From Pseudomonas asiatica (GTDB taxonomy: Bacteria > Pseudomonadota > Gammaproteobacteria > Pseudomonadales > Pseudomonadaceae), in contig NZ_BLJF01000001.1 of the NCBI RefSeq assembly GCF_009932335.1, positions 4,132,744 through 4,196,743 of the forward strand: a stretch of 64,000 nucleotides of DNA, written 5' to 3'. Below, piece by piece: positions 1 to 9,091 of this stretch (position 1 is the first letter of the stretch; the number at the start of each line of letters is the position of its first letter). The position numbers and the translations under genes were made by a program. The notes beneath the pieces are model-generated. The model made no database searches. It saw only the letters and a list, made by a program, of their open reading frames with translations, and had not been told where the DNA came from.

Positions 1-1132
1 GGTTGAGGAACTGCTTCTTGTAACCGGCATAGTCGGTCAGCTCGAACAGGTTCTCGGTGGTCACCTGTGGCCACAGCGCCTTGCAAGCGTCCTGCACGTC
101 ATCACGCAGTTCCCAGTCGTCCAGGCGCAGGCGGCCCTTCTCGTCGACCTCGGCCGGCGCGCCGTCGGCACGGTACATGCGGTCGCGGTACATGCGGTCC
201 AGCTGGTCCTGGGTGCCTTCGTGAACACCCTTCTCCTGCATGATCTTGAACACCATCGACAGGTACAGCGGCATCACCGGGATTGCCGAGCTGGCCTGGG
301 TAACCACCGACTTCAGCACCGCCACGTTGGCGCCGCCCTTGACTTCACCGGCCAGCTTCTTGTCCAGGCGCAGGGCGGTTTCGTCCAGGTCCTGCTTGGC
401 CTGGCCCAGCGCACCGTGCCAGTAGATCGGCCAGGTGATGTCGCTGCCGATGTAGCTGAAGGCCACGGTGCGGGCGCCTTCGGCCAGCACGTTGGCGCCA
501 GCCAGGGCGTCGATCCACAACTGCCAGTCCTGGCCACCCATGACGGTGACGGTATCGGCGATTTCCTGCTCGGTAGCCGGCTCGATGCTGGCCTCGATGA
601 TGGTGTCCTTGTTGGTGTCGATGGCGGTCGACTTGTACGGCTGGCCGATCGGCTTCAGGGCCGAACGCACCAGTTCACCGGTCTGCGGCAGCTTGCGCAC
701 TGGCGAGGCCAGCGAGTAGATGACCAGGTCGACCTTGCCGCCCATTTCGTTCTTGATCAGTTCGATGACCTTGGCACGAGCTTCGTCGGAGAAGGCGTCA
801 CCATTGATCGATTTGCTGTACAGGCCCTCGGCCTTGGCGAACTTGTCGAAGGCTGCAGCGTTGTACCAGCCAGCGGTGCCGGCCTTGGTCTCGGTGCCTG
901 GTTTTTCGAAGAACACGCCCAAGGTGTCGGCCTTGAAGCCGAACGCCGCGGTGATGCGAGCTGCCAGGCCGTAGCCGCTGGAAGCACCGATGACCAGAAC
1001 CTTCTTCGGGCCATCCTCGCGCACGCCCAGCTTGCGGGTGGCTTCGATCTGGTCACGGACGTTGAGCTCGCAGCCCTTCGGGTGAGTCGTGGTGCAGATG
1101 AAACCGCGGACCTTAGGATGAATGATGGCCAA
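1..1132 (-). CDS. fabV: Trans-2-enoyl-CoA/ACP reductase FabV (3' end outside window)
   Basis: NADH-dependent enoyl-ACP reductase for the last step of fatty-acid elongation, a triclosan-tolerant alternative to FabI. The N-terminal residues [17 protein letters not shown] and the cofactor loop VIGASSGYG (about residue 48) are typical of the family. The family-specific Tyr-x8-Lys catalytic pair is seen as [10 protein letters not shown]. The best start is a TTG eight bases after a GAGG ribosome site; no ATG fits. About 377 residues are present, so some 20-25 C-terminal residues lie beyond the window edge. It is apparently monocistronic. Family assignment is secure; the TTG start is inferred. Confidence 0.95.
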   Translation of the reverse strand, partial: MAIIHPKVRGFICTTTHPKGCELNVRDQIEATRKLGVREDGPKKVLVIGASSGYGLAARITAAFGFKADTLGVFFEKPGTETKAGTAGWYNAAAFDKFAKAEGLYSKSINGDAFSDEARAKVIELIKNEMGGKVDLVIYSLASPVRKLPQTGELVRSALKPIGQPYKSTAIDTNKDTIIEASIEPATEQEIADTVTVMGGQDWQLWIDALAGANVLAEGARTVAFSYIGSDITWPIYWHGALGQAKQDLDETALRLDKKLAGEVKGGANVAVLKSVVTQASSAIPVMPLYLSMVFKIMQEKGVHEGTQDQLDRMYRDRMYRADGAPAEVDEKGRLRLDDWELRDDVQDACKALWPQVTTENLFELTDYAGYKKQFLN

Positions 1133-1261
1133 TGTCTGTACCTCGTCAGGTTTATGCCGGGGGAAGCGCCGCCATGGGCGATTCCGGTTGATCAGAGGGT
1201 GAGACTACCCCCGCAGGTTATCCGACACATATTACGGGGTGATCAAAGGGATTCAAAACCA

Positions 1262-1355
1262 AGGTTTGCCTGTGCCGGCCTCCTCGCGGGTAAACCTGCC
1301 CACAGAGACCGCGCAGATCTTGAGGGCTGCGCAGTAGCTGTGGGAGCAGGTTCAG
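1262..1355. repeat. Degenerate REP-like palindrome pair
   Basis: Two opposed, decayed copies of the local REP palindrome: one reads gtgccggcctcctcgcgggt, the other ends in tgtgggagcaggttc. They lie between fabV and the cytochrome b561 gene and explain most of the gene-free stretch here. Mismatches suggest old copies. Confidence 0.45.
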
Positions 1356-1375
1356 CCGGGAAGTGGCTGCCAACG

Positions 1376-1909
1376 TCAATCGCGGTGCCGACGGCGCCCC
1401 GTGATCATCGACCACGGCAGGTTTTCCCGCATGCGCACGCTCTCGTAGATGGCCGCCAGCACATGCACGCAAACCAGCACCAGCAGCGCGTTGGCCAGCC
1501 AGCTGTGCAGGTCCATCGGCCAGTCGACACCAAACAGTGCGTCCACCTCCTGCGACGCCCACCCGGTAAGGCCCAGGCCGGCGATACAAGTCAGCATCAG
1601 CACCATCACCAGGGCGCCAATCGGCGAATGCCCCATATGATGGTCAAGCCCCCCATGCAGCAGCGCACGGGCATGTCCGACCAGGCTTGCCGGGGATGGC
1701 CAGAAATCGGCCCAGCGCGCGCTGCGTGGCCCGACAAAGCCCCAGACCACACGCACCACCACAACGGCTAGTGCGTAGTAGCCCAGCCACTGGTGCCAGC
1801 CTTCACCCTCTTCGTTGAAGAAGTAGTTGGCGAAGAACACCACGGCGATCGACCAGTGGCACAGCCGCAGCAGGGGGTCCCACAGCTGTACCGTGCCGTC
1901 GCTGTTCAA
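1376..1909 (-). CDS. Cytochrome b561 domain membrane protein
   Basis: A 177-residue di-haem b-type cytochrome, probably passing electrons between the quinone pool and a partner in the inner membrane. It opens with the classical WDPLLRLCHW motif and has about four hydrophobic segments with conserved histidines (HW near residue 17, HQW, HSPIG, DLHSW and CVHVL further on) as haem ligands. The start is a TTG that overlaps the stop of the upstream PepSY gene by four bases (TTGA), which indicates translational coupling. The partner and physiological electron donor cannot be read from sequence. The family is clear, the role is inferred. Confidence 0.88.
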   Translation of the reverse strand: MNSDGTVQLWDPLLRLCHWSIAVVFFANYFFNEEGEGWHQWLGYYALAVVVVRVVWGFVGPRSARWADFWPSPASLVGHARALLHGGLDHHMGHSPIGALVMVLMLTCIAGLGLTGWASQEVDALFGVDWPMDLHSWLANALLVLVCVHVLAAIYESVRMRENLPWSMITGRRRHRD

Positions 1910-2172
1910 TCGTGGTACTCGGTCTTGACTGCCTTGCCCGTCACTGGGTCATGGTAGATCTCGACCTTCTTGCCATCCTTGTCGAAACCGTAGATCTCGT
2001 AGCAGTTACCCTTGGTGACCTTGAACTTGTTGATCTTGTAGCCCTGCTCCTTGAGCTGCGCCTGGAATTTTTCCTGATCCTGCCAGGTGTTTTTGTCAGC
2101 GGTGGTGCATTCGGTGGCGGCGAATGCAGCGCTGCTGCCGATCAGGAGGGTCATGGCGATCAATGTACGCAT
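1906..2172 (-). CDS. Periplasmic PepSY-domain protein
   Basis: A small exported protein of 88 residues with a signal peptide (MRTLIAMTLLIGSSAAFAA) and one PepSY domain ending in YHDPVTGKAVKTE. PepSY domains are small secreted modules often paired with membrane b-type cytochromes. Here the gene is first in a two-gene operon with cytochrome b561, coupled by a four-base overlap. The ATG used follows a GGGAG site by nine bases; an ATG two codons earlier sits too close to it. Two cysteines (in ECTT and NCYE) could form a disulfide. A redox or metal-related sensing role is only a guess. Confidence 0.85.
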   Translation of the reverse strand: MRTLIAMTLLIGSSAAFAATECTTADKNTWQDQEKFQAQLKEQGYKINKFKVTKGNCYEIYGFDKDGKKVEIYHDPVTGKAVKTEYHD

Positions 2173-2348
2173 GGGCATGTGCTCCCATCCAGATGAGTGT
2201 AATAGCGCATCCCTGAGCATAGTTCCGCAGGTCGCTTCGCGCTCATTCATTTGCTTTACACATCAATCGCAAAGAAAAACAAACTTAACAAATGAGCCAA
2301 AGCCACCGATGCTTGAGGCATTACGCCCATCGCACGGAGAACAACAAC

Positions 2349-3527
2349 ATGAACGACGTGGTCATCGTCGCCGCAACCCGTACCGCCATCGGCAGCTTCC
2401 AGGGCGCCTTGGCCACTGTGCCTGCAGTAGACCTCGGTGCCGCCGTGATCAAGCGCCTGCTGGAACAGACCGGGTTGGCCCCGGCGCAGGTCGATGAAGT
2501 CATCCTCGGCCAGGTGCTTACCGCCGGCGCCGGGCAGAACCCGGCACGCCAGGCCGCGATCAAGGCCGGCCTGCCCTTCAGCGTGCCGGCAATGACCCTG
2601 AACAAGGTCTGCGGCTCGGGCCTGAAGGCACTGCACCTGGCCGCTCAGGCCATTCGCTGCGGTGATGCCGAGGTGGTCATCGCCGGCGGCCAGGAGAACA
2701 TGAGCCTTGCCCCTTATGTGATGCCTTCAGCCCGCACCGGCCAGCGCATGGGCCATGGCCAGCTGATCGACAGCATGATCAGCGACGGCCTGTGGGATGC
2801 CTTCAACGACTACCACATGGGTATCACCGCCGAAAACCTGGTGGACCAGTACGGCCTCAGCCGTGAGCAGCAGGATGCCTTTGCCGCCGAGTCGCAGCGC
2901 AAGGCGGTGGCGGCGATGGAAGCCGGCCGCTTCGATGATGAAATCACCCCGATCGTGCTGCCGCAGAAGAAGGGAGAACCCAAGGTGTTCGCGCGGGACG
3001 AACAGCCACGCCCGGATACCACCGCTGAATCCCTGGGCAAACTTCGCCCGGCGTTCAAGAAGGACGGCAGCGTCACCGCTGGCAACGCCTCGAGCCTGAA
3101 TGACGGTGCCGCCGCCGTACTGCTGATGAGCGCCGCCAAGGCCAAGGCCCTGGGCCTGCCGGTGCTGGCCAGGATCGCGGCTTACGCCAGTGCCGGTGTA
3201 GATCCGGCGATCATGGGCATCGGCCCGGTGTCGGCCACCCAGCGCTGCCTGGACAAGGCCGGCTGGCAACTGGCCGATCTGGACCTGATCGAAGCCAACG
3301 AAGCCTTTGCCGCGCAGGCGCTGGCCGTGGGCAAGGCGCTGGAATGGGATGCCACGCGGGTCAACGTGAATGGCGGGGCGATTGCCCTTGGCCACCCGAT
3401 TGGTGCGTCCGGGTGCCGGGTGCTGGTGACCCTGCTGCACGAGATGATCAAGCGGGACGCCAGGAAAGGCCTGGCAACCCTGTGCATTGGTGGCGGGCAA
3501 GGCGTGGCCTTGGCAATCGAGCGGTGA
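2349..3527 (+). CDS. Acetyl-CoA C-acetyltransferase (thiolase II)
   Basis: A 392-residue biosynthetic-type thiolase that condenses two acetyl-CoA to acetoacetyl-CoA or runs the reverse cleavage. All catalytic elements are visible: nucleophile Cys88 in NKVCGSG, the GHPIGASG histidine loop, and the C-terminal CIGGGQG cysteine. Length matches AtoB/PhaA. The start follows a GGAGA site by eight bases. It stands alone between a divergent PepSY gene and a convergent metE, so context does not show whether it serves ketone-body, leucine or polyhydroxyalkanoate metabolism. Confidence 0.94.
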   Translation: MNDVVIVAATRTAIGSFQGALATVPAVDLGAAVIKRLLEQTGLAPAQVDEVILGQVLTAGAGQNPARQAAIKAGLPFSVPAMTLNKVCGSGLKALHLAAQAIRCGDAEVVIAGGQENMSLAPYVMPSARTGQRMGHGQLIDSMISDGLWDAFNDYHMGITAENLVDQYGLSREQQDAFAAESQRKAVAAMEAGRFDDEITPIVLPQKKGEPKVFARDEQPRPDTTAESLGKLRPAFKKDGSVTAGNASSLNDGAAAVLLMSAAKAKALGLPVLARIAAYASAGVDPAIMGIGPVSATQRCLDKAGWQLADLDLIEANEAFAAQALAVGKALEWDATRVNVNGGAIALGHPIGASGCRVLVTLLHEMIKRDARKGLATLCIGGGQGVALAIER

Positions 3528-3550
3528 TCTCGGACTGACTCAAGCAGGCT

Positions 3551-3645
3551 CGGCCTCTTCGCGGGCTTGCCCGCTCCCACAGGGACCCCACTGAGCTGAA
3601 TCCAGTGATATCCCTGTTGGAGCGGGCAAGCCCGCGAAGAGGCCG
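3551..3645. repeat. REP inverted pair (ctcttcgcgggcttgcccgc type)
   Basis: Two copies of the same palindrome in opposite orientation between the convergent ends of the thiolase and metE genes. Such pairs can act as bidirectional terminators or stabilise mRNA ends. Confidence 0.85.
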
Positions 3646-3663
3646 GTACAGGCAACAAGAAAA

Positions 3664-5955
3664 TCAGGCAGTGGCACGCAGCTCGCGGGCAGCTGCGACC
3701 ATGTTCACCAGCGCTGCCTCGGTCTCCGGCCAGCCGCGGGTCTTCAGCCCGCAATCCGGGTTGACCCACAGGCGCTCGGCCGGGATACGCTGGGCAGCCT
3801 TGTGCAGCAGCTTGACCATTTCCTCACGGGTCGGCACCCGTGGCGAGTGAATGTCATACACACCCGGGCCGATCTCGTTGGGGTAGGCGAACCGTTCGAA
3901 AGCCGCCAGCAGTTCCATGTCGGACCGCGAGGTCTCGATGGTGATGACGTCGGCATCCATCGCCGCGATCGACTCAATCACGTCGTTGAACTCGCTGTAG
4001 CACATGTGGGTGTGAATCTGGGTTTCGTCACGCACCCCCGAAGCACACAGGCGGAAGGCCTCGGTGGCCCACTCCAGATAATGGGCCCAGGCGCCGTGGC
4101 GTAGCGGCAAGCCTTCACGGAACGCCGCTTCGTCGATCTGCACGATCCTGATACCCGCCGCTTCCAGGTCGACCACTTCGTCGCGGATCGCCAGCGCCAG
4201 CTGGCGCGCCTGCACTTCGCGGCTCACGTCCTCACGCGGGAACGACCACATCAGCATGGTCACCGGGCCGGTCAGCATGCCCTTCATCACCTTGCTGGTC
4301 AGGCCCTGGGCATAAGTGATCCACTCCACGGTCATGGCCTTCGGCCGGCTCAGGTCGCCAACGATCACCGCAGGCTTCACACATCGCGAACCATAGCTCT
4401 GCACCCAACCAAAGCGGGTGAATACATAGCCATCGATCTGCTCGGCGAAGTACTCGACCATGTCGTTGCGCTCGGCCTCGCCGTGCACCAGCACATCCAG
4501 GCCCAGGTCCTCCTGGATTTTCACCGCATGGCGGATCTCGCTGTGCATGGCCTCGACGTAATCGGCCTCGGTCAGCTTGCCCTGCCTGTAGGCCTGGCGT
4601 GCCAGACGAATCGCCGAGGTCTGCGGGAACGAACCGATGGTGGTGGTCGGGAACGCCGGCAGGTCGAGCCCCGCACGTTGCTTGACGATACGTTGGGCAA
4701 AGGCTGATTTTCGCTGGCTGTCAGCGGGCTTGATGGCTGCCAGGCGGGCCTGCACGCCAGGCTTGTGAATACGCGGCGAAGCGGCGCGGCTGGCCTGCAC
4801 GGCCTGGCTCTGGGCCAATGCGGCGGCCACGTCGGCGGCGTGCGGGGCATTGATGGCCTTGGCCAGCAGCGCCACTTCCTGGCACTTCTGCACGGCGAAG
4901 GCCAGCCAGCTGTGCAGTTCGGCATCGAGCTGGTCTTCACGGTCCAGGTCCACCGGGCTGTGCAGCAGCGAGCAGGACGGCGCCACCCACAGCCGCTCAC
5001 CCAGGCGCTCATGGGCATGGCGCAGTACCTCCAGCGCCTTTTCCAGGTCGCAGCGCCAGACGTTGCGGCCGTTGACCAGGCCCAGCGACAGCACCTTGTA
5101 GGCCGGCAGGCGGTCGAGGATGGTCGGGTACTGCTCGGGCGCCCGCACCAGGTCGATGTGCAGGCCATCGACTGGAAGGTTGGCGGCCAGGCCCAGGTTG
5201 TCTTCCAGGCCGCCGAAGTAGGTGGCGATCAGCTTCTTCAGTGGCGCCCGCTGAAGGATGTTGTAGACGCGCTCGTAGGCATTCTTCCAGTCCTGAGGCA
5301 GGTCCAGGGCCAGGATCGGCTCATCGATCTGCACCCACTCCACGCCCTGGGCAGCCAGGCGGTTGAGGATCTGGTCATACAGCGGCAGCAGGCGGTCGAG
5401 CAGCTCCAGCTTGTCGAAATTGCCACCTTTGGCCTTGCCCAGCCACAGGTAGGTCAGCGGGCCGATTACCACCGGTTTGACCGCATGGCCCAGGGCCTGG
5501 GCTTCAGCCACTTCTTCGAACAGTTGCTCCCAGCTCAGGGCAAACTGTTGGTCGGCAGTGAATTCGGGGACCAGGTAGTGGTAGTTGGTGTCGAACCACT
5601 TGGTCATTTCCTGGGCGTGCGCGCCGCCGCAGCAATTGTCACCCACGGCGCCACGGGCCATGGCGAACAGGGTCTGGAGAGTGGGCCTGGCAGCGTCGTG
5701 GCTGCGGAAGCGCTGCGGGATCACGCCGAAGGTCAGCGAGTGGGTGAGCACCTGGTCGTACCAGGCGAAGTCGCCAACCGGCAGCAGTTCGATGCCAGCG
5801 TCTTTCTGCACCTGCCAGTGGCGGGCACGCAGCTCGCGGCCGACGGCGCGCAGGCCGGCTTCGTCGAGTTCGCCCTTCCAGAAGGCTTCCTGGGCCTTTT
5901 TCAGCTCGCGGTCGCGGCCGATACGTGGAAAGCCCAGGTTGTGTGCCAGTGCCAT
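3664..5955 (-). CDS. metE: Cobalamin-independent methionine synthase
   Basis: Transfers the methyl of 5-methyltetrahydropteroyl-triglutamate to homocysteine, the last step of methionine synthesis in the cytoplasm. The 763-residue length is standard. It shows the N-terminal signature [13 protein letters not shown], the catalytic-domain loops [17 protein letters not shown] and HTHMCYSEF (zinc His and Cys), and [11 protein letters not shown] carrying the last zinc cysteine. The start ATG follows GAGGGAC by a normal distance; a longer in-frame start upstream lacks a ribosome site. It is divergent from a MetF-MetV-like gene that could supply its substrate. No metR lies beside it. Confidence 0.97.
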   Translation of the reverse strand: MALAHNLGFPRIGRDRELKKAQEAFWKGELDEAGLRAVGRELRARHWQVQKDAGIELLPVGDFAWYDQVLTHSLTFGVIPQRFRSHDAARPTLQTLFAMARGAVGDNCCGGAHAQEMTKWFDTNYHYLVPEFTADQQFALSWEQLFEEVAEAQALGHAVKPVVIGPLTYLWLGKAKGGNFDKLELLDRLLPLYDQILNRLAAQGVEWVQIDEPILALDLPQDWKNAYERVYNILQRAPLKKLIATYFGGLEDNLGLAANLPVDGLHIDLVRAPEQYPTILDRLPAYKVLSLGLVNGRNVWRCDLEKALEVLRHAHERLGERLWVAPSCSLLHSPVDLDREDQLDAELHSWLAFAVQKCQEVALLAKAINAPHAADVAAALAQSQAVQASRAASPRIHKPGVQARLAAIKPADSQRKSAFAQRIVKQRAGLDLPAFPTTTIGSFPQTSAIRLARQAYRQGKLTEADYVEAMHSEIRHAVKIQEDLGLDVLVHGEAERNDMVEYFAEQIDGYVFTRFGWVQSYGSRCVKPAVIVGDLSRPKAMTVEWITYAQGLTSKVMKGMLTGPVTMLMWSFPREDVSREVQARQLALAIRDEVVDLEAAGIRIVQIDEAAFREGLPLRHGAWAHYLEWATEAFRLCASGVRDETQIHTHMCYSEFNDVIESIAAMDADVITIETSRSDMELLAAFERFAYPNEIGPGVYDIHSPRVPTREEMVKLLHKAAQRIPAERLWVNPDCGLKTRGWPETEAALVNMVAAARELRATA

Positions 5956-6007
5956 GTCTTGTCCCTCAGCATGCATAAATGAATGAGGGGATTTTCCGGG
6001 CACTTTC

Positions 6008-6048
6008 ATCTTGAGACAAACTCATTAAATTTGATATGAACTCAAGAT
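6008..6048. promoter_or_regulatory. Inverted repeat upstream of metE
   Basis: Perfect 8-bp arms ATCTTGAG and CTCAAGAT separated by 25 bases in an AT-rich stretch just upstream of metE. A second small dyad, ATTCA-N6-TGAAT, follows. The position suits a LysR-type (MetR-like) operator, but the sequence does not match the known TGAA-N5-TTCA MetR box exactly. Confidence 0.4.
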
Positions 6049-6080
6049 TTATTCATGTTCGTGAATTTGTACTGCCTGTA

Positions 6081-6160
6081 CGGGCCCTTTCGCGGCTAAA
6101 GCCGCTCCTACAGGTACCGCGCCACCCTGCGGGAGCGGCTTTAGCCGCGAAAGGGCCGGC
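6081..6160. repeat. REP inverted pair (cgcggctaaagccgctcc type)
   Basis: Two opposed copies of a palindrome containing cgcggctaaagccgctcc inside the 315-base metE / metF-like divergent region. With the metE dyad it accounts for most of that gap. Confidence 0.85.
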
Positions 6161-6270
6161 ACAGGCAAGCCCGGATGTCTCATTCAGAGCACCAGCCTGC
6201 GCATCCGGACATGACCGCACCCGCCTTCTGCCGCACAATGCCAGCCTGACCAAATCAGGTACCCGGCCCC

Positions 6271-7758
6271 ATGAGCCTGCTGAAAACCGCGCTGCGCGAA
6301 AAAACCTTCGTCTGCGTCATGGAGTTCGTCCCCAAGCCCTCCACAGAGCGCTTCGCCGCCATGGACGCGATCCTGGCCCGTGCGCACCTGTGCGGCTGGC
6401 CGATGACCGTGGCAATCGGCGACCGCGTCGGCAGCCCGCTGGACATGTCGCCACTGGACGCCCTCGCCTCGTTCAGCAACCCGGTACCCGCCCTGCCGCA
6501 CTTCTCCGGCAAGGACCGCGAACGCCACCACCTGCTCGCCCAACTGCAACGCATGGATGCCGCAGGCCTCGACCAACTGTTGCTGCTTACCGGCGACCGC
6601 CTGCCCGGCCACCAGCCTGGCCAACGCCCGGTGCGCTACCTGGAATCGGTCGCAGCCCTGCAGATCGCCCGCCAGGCCTGCCCACACTGGCTGCTTGGCG
6701 CGGCGCTCAACCCGTTCAAGTACTGCGAGGACGAAGGCGGTGCCCAATACTTCAAGGCCGAGAAAAAACTGGCGGCGGGCGCCGACTTCCTCACCCTGCA
6801 ACTGGGCTTCGATGCCGGCAAACACCAGGAAGCCATGCATTGGATGAACCGCCAGGCCGCGCCCAGGCCGATGCTGGCCTGCCTGATGAGCCTCACTCAC
6901 GGGCGCGCGACGATGCTCGAACACGTGGCCGGCGTGACCGTCACGCCGTCCATGCGCGACATGCTGGAAGCGGAAGCGGCGCAGTCCAAGGCCTTTGCCC
7001 AGGCGCGCAGCGTCGACCGCCTGGCCTTGCAGATCATCGGCGTGAAGCTGATGGGCTACGCCGGCGTGCATCTGTCGGGGGTTCACGAACTCAAGCAACT
7101 GCTGGCCCTGGAGGCACGCATCGAGCACTGGCAGGCGCAAATCCACACACTGGAACAATGGGCGCCGGCCTGGCAGGCCAGCTGGCAGATGCCCGGCCTG
7201 CCGGCAGTCAGCTTCCATCCGCCGCAGGCAAGCTGGCGCCAGGGCGAGTCACGGGTCGATGCCTCGTTCAAGGAGAAAGCGCGCTATCACCTGATGCACG
7301 GCATGCATTCGCTGCTGTTCAGCCGCCGCAATAGCCTGAGCAAGGCATTTGGCTGGGCCGTGCGCCAACCGATGTGGGCTACCCGCCTTGGCGCACAGGT
7401 GCTGCACAAGGTGGAACACGCGGTTAAGCACCCGCTGGTAGGCTGCGAAACCTGTGGCCGCTGCCGCCTGGAAGACACCCTGTACATCTGCCCGGAAACC
7501 TGCCCCAAGGGCCTGGCCAACGGCCCCTGCGGCGGCACCGCGCTGAACCGCTGCGAGTTCGGCGACCGCGAATGCATCCACAGCGTCAAGTACCGCACCG
7601 CCAAGGCGGTGCGGCAGACGGCGCTGCTGACCGAGCGCCTGATCCCGTGCATCGAGCTCGAGACACGCCACCGCAGCTCATGGCCGCAGTGGTTCCAGGC
7701 CCAGACGCCGCGTCAGCTCAGCCCGCAGCCAGCGCCTCGAACCCAGCCCGAATCGTAG
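6271..7758 (+). CDS. Methylenetetrahydrofolate reductase-like protein with MetV-type C-terminal domain
   Basis: A 495-residue two-part protein. The first 300 residues or so look like a MetF-type TIM barrel (early FVCVMEFVPKP; GADFLTLQLGFD; KLMGYAGVHLSG). The C-terminal part, from about residue 390, is the cysteine-rich domain found in MTHFR C-terminal/MetV proteins, with eight cysteines including GCETCGRC, ICPETCPKG and NGPCGG. MetV-type domains bind metal or an Fe-S cluster and partner MetF in acetogens; here the two are fused. It is divergent from metE, which consumes 5-methyl-tetrahydrofolate, so a role in methyl supply is plausible but unproven. The 3' end overlaps the convergent yjiA gene by 41 bases. 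Confidence 0.82.
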   Translation: MSLLKTALREKTFVCVMEFVPKPSTERFAAMDAILARAHLCGWPMTVAIGDRVGSPLDMSPLDALASFSNPVPALPHFSGKDRERHHLLAQLQRMDAAGLDQLLLLTGDRLPGHQPGQRPVRYLESVAALQIARQACPHWLLGAALNPFKYCEDEGGAQYFKAEKKLAAGADFLTLQLGFDAGKHQEAMHWMNRQAAPRPMLACLMSLTHGRATMLEHVAGVTVTPSMRDMLEAEAAQSKAFAQARSVDRLALQIIGVKLMGYAGVHLSGVHELKQLLALEARIEHWQAQIHTLEQWAPAWQASWQMPGLPAVSFHPPQASWRQGESRVDASFKEKARYHLMHGMHSLLFSRRNSLSKAFGWAVRQPMWATRLGAQVLHKVEHAVKHPLVGCETCGRCRLEDTLYICPETCPKGLANGPCGGTALNRCEFGDRECIHSVKYRTAKAVRQTALLTERLIPCIELETRHRSSWPQWFQAQTPRQLSPQPAPRTQPES

Positions 7759-8695
7759 CCTCGGGCAATTCGTCAGCGATGAACACCATCACGCTCTCGC
7801 GAGTTTCACCCTCGGCCCACTCGGCGTCCCAGTCAAAGCCATAGAGCTTGAGCACACCCTGGAACACCAGCTTGCGCGCTTCACCGGCAATGTTCAGCAC
7901 GCCCTTGTAGCGCAGCAGCTGCTTGCCGTGGGTTTCCAGCAGTTCGTTCATGAAGTCGCTGAGGCGGTCGATGTCCAGCGCGCTTTCCGTGCGCAGCACC
8001 AAGGTGGAGATCCGGTCCGGGGTAGCGGGCTTGAGCAACGGGCGTAGCGCTGGCTTCAGGTTCGCGCCCAGATCGGGGTTGAGGTTGAAACCACGCACAT
8101 CCAGCAGCTCGGCCAGGTCGATGCGACCATGCTCGACCACGCGGATCGCCGCCCGGCCATTGATGCGGGCCAGGCGCTCGCGCAGGGCCTCCACCGCAGC
8201 GGGCTCGACCAGGTCGGTCTTGCTCAGCAGCAGGCGATCGGCAAAGCCGACCTGGGCCTGGGCGATGGTCTGGGTCAGGTGCAGCTCGGCGTGGGCGGCA
8301 TCGACCAGGGTGATGATGCCATCGAGGATGTAGCGCTCACGCAGTTCCTCGTCGATGAAGAAGGTTTGGGCCACCGGCGCCGGGTCGGCCAGGCCGGTGC
8401 ATTCGATTACCAGGCGGTCGAAGGCGATCTCGCCGGCATCCAGGCGTTCGAGCAGCAGGTACAAGGCGCGGGTCAGGTCGCCGTGGATGCTGCAGCACAC
8501 GCAGCCATTGGCCAGGGTCATCACCTGCACCGGCTCGTCGCCCAGCAGCTGGCTGTCGATGCCGGCCTCGCTGAATTCGTTTTCGATCACGGCGATCTTC
8601 AGGCCGTGCTCGGCCTTGAGCATGTGCTTGAGCAAGGTGGTCTTGCCGGCACCGAGGAAGCCAGTGAGTACGGTTACGGGGATAGGCGTCTGCAC
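7718..8695 (-). CDS. yjiA: CobW/COG0523-family GTPase (YjiA-like)
   Basis: A 325-residue G3E GTPase of the metal-chaperone family. Residues 11-20 form the P-loop TGFLGAGKTT, residues 63-68 the metal-binding NGCVCC motif, and SKTDLVE gives the guanine-recognition motif. A C-terminal CobW domain follows. The GTG start was chosen because GGAG lies nine bases before it; the ATG three codons earlier directly abuts the GGAG. It is third in a cstA-yjiX-yjiA set, the same order as E. coli btsT-yjiX-yjiA, but separated from yjiX by a 117-bp REP inverted repeat. Metal and client are unknown. Confidence 0.9.
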   Translation of the reverse strand: MQTPIPVTVLTGFLGAGKTTLLKHMLKAEHGLKIAVIENEFSEAGIDSQLLGDEPVQVMTLANGCVCCSIHGDLTRALYLLLERLDAGEIAFDRLVIECTGLADPAPVAQTFFIDEELRERYILDGIITLVDAAHAELHLTQTIAQAQVGFADRLLLSKTDLVEPAAVEALRERLARINGRAAIRVVEHGRIDLAELLDVRGFNLNPDLGANLKPALRPLLKPATPDRISTLVLRTESALDIDRLSDFMNELLETHGKQLLRYKGVLNIAGEARKLVFQGVLKLYGFDWDAEWAEGETRESVMVFIADELPEATIRAGFEALAAG

Positions 8696-8742
8696 GCAGA
8701 ACATCTCCTGTGCAGTGAAATGGACGGGGAGAGCGCGATCCA

Positions 8743-8859
8743 TGTAGGAGCGGCCTTGTGTCGCGATCGGGCCGCAACGCGGCCCCGGATTTTCAGCTTC
8801 GCAGCCAAAATTGCCGGGGCCGCGTTGCGGCCCGATCGCGACACAAGGCCGCTCCTACA
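8743..8859. repeat. Perfect 46-bp inverted repeat (REP pair) inside an operon
   Basis: Arms 8743-8788 and 8814-8859 are exact reverse complements over 46 bases, with a 25-base centre. Each arm ends in tgtaggagcggccttgtgtc. It sits between yjiX and yjiA, so a transcript running through would fold a very stable stem. Confidence 0.93.
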
Positions 8860-8880
8860 TAGCACCGCGCTAGCCTGGAC

Positions 8881-9078
8881 TTAGCAGCACTTGGGCCCGG
8901 ACTTGCCGCCGTAACGCGCCTCCTGGCGTTCGCGGAAGAACTCCTCGTACGTCATGACCGGCTTGTCCGGGTGCTTGGTCTGCATGTGCTCGACGTAGTT
9001 GTCGTAGTCGGGCATGCCGACCATCAGGCGGGCTGCCTGCCCCAGGTATTTACCCAGTCGACCCAGGTCGTTGAACAT
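8881..9078 (-). CDS. yjiX: YbdD/YjiX family small protein
   Basis: A 65-residue soluble protein of the DUF466 family ([27 protein letters not shown]-terminal GGKSGPKCC). Members are nearly always encoded directly after a CstA/BtsT transporter, as here, and are thought to modulate it; the biochemical role is unknown. The C-terminal CC pair is a family feature. It begins 13 bases after the cstA stop, so it is certainly cotranscribed. Confidence 0.93.
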   Translation of the reverse strand: MFNDLGRLGKYLGQAARLMVGMPDYDNYVEHMQTKHPDKPVMTYEEFFRERQEARYGGKSGPKCC

Positions 9079-9091
9079 CGCAGCAGTCCTC

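Noticed and set aside
221..1771. Long open frame on the plus strand
   Set aside because: It lies antisense to fabV and the cytochrome b561 gene, both of which have clear homology and ribosome sites; high GC makes antisense frames open.
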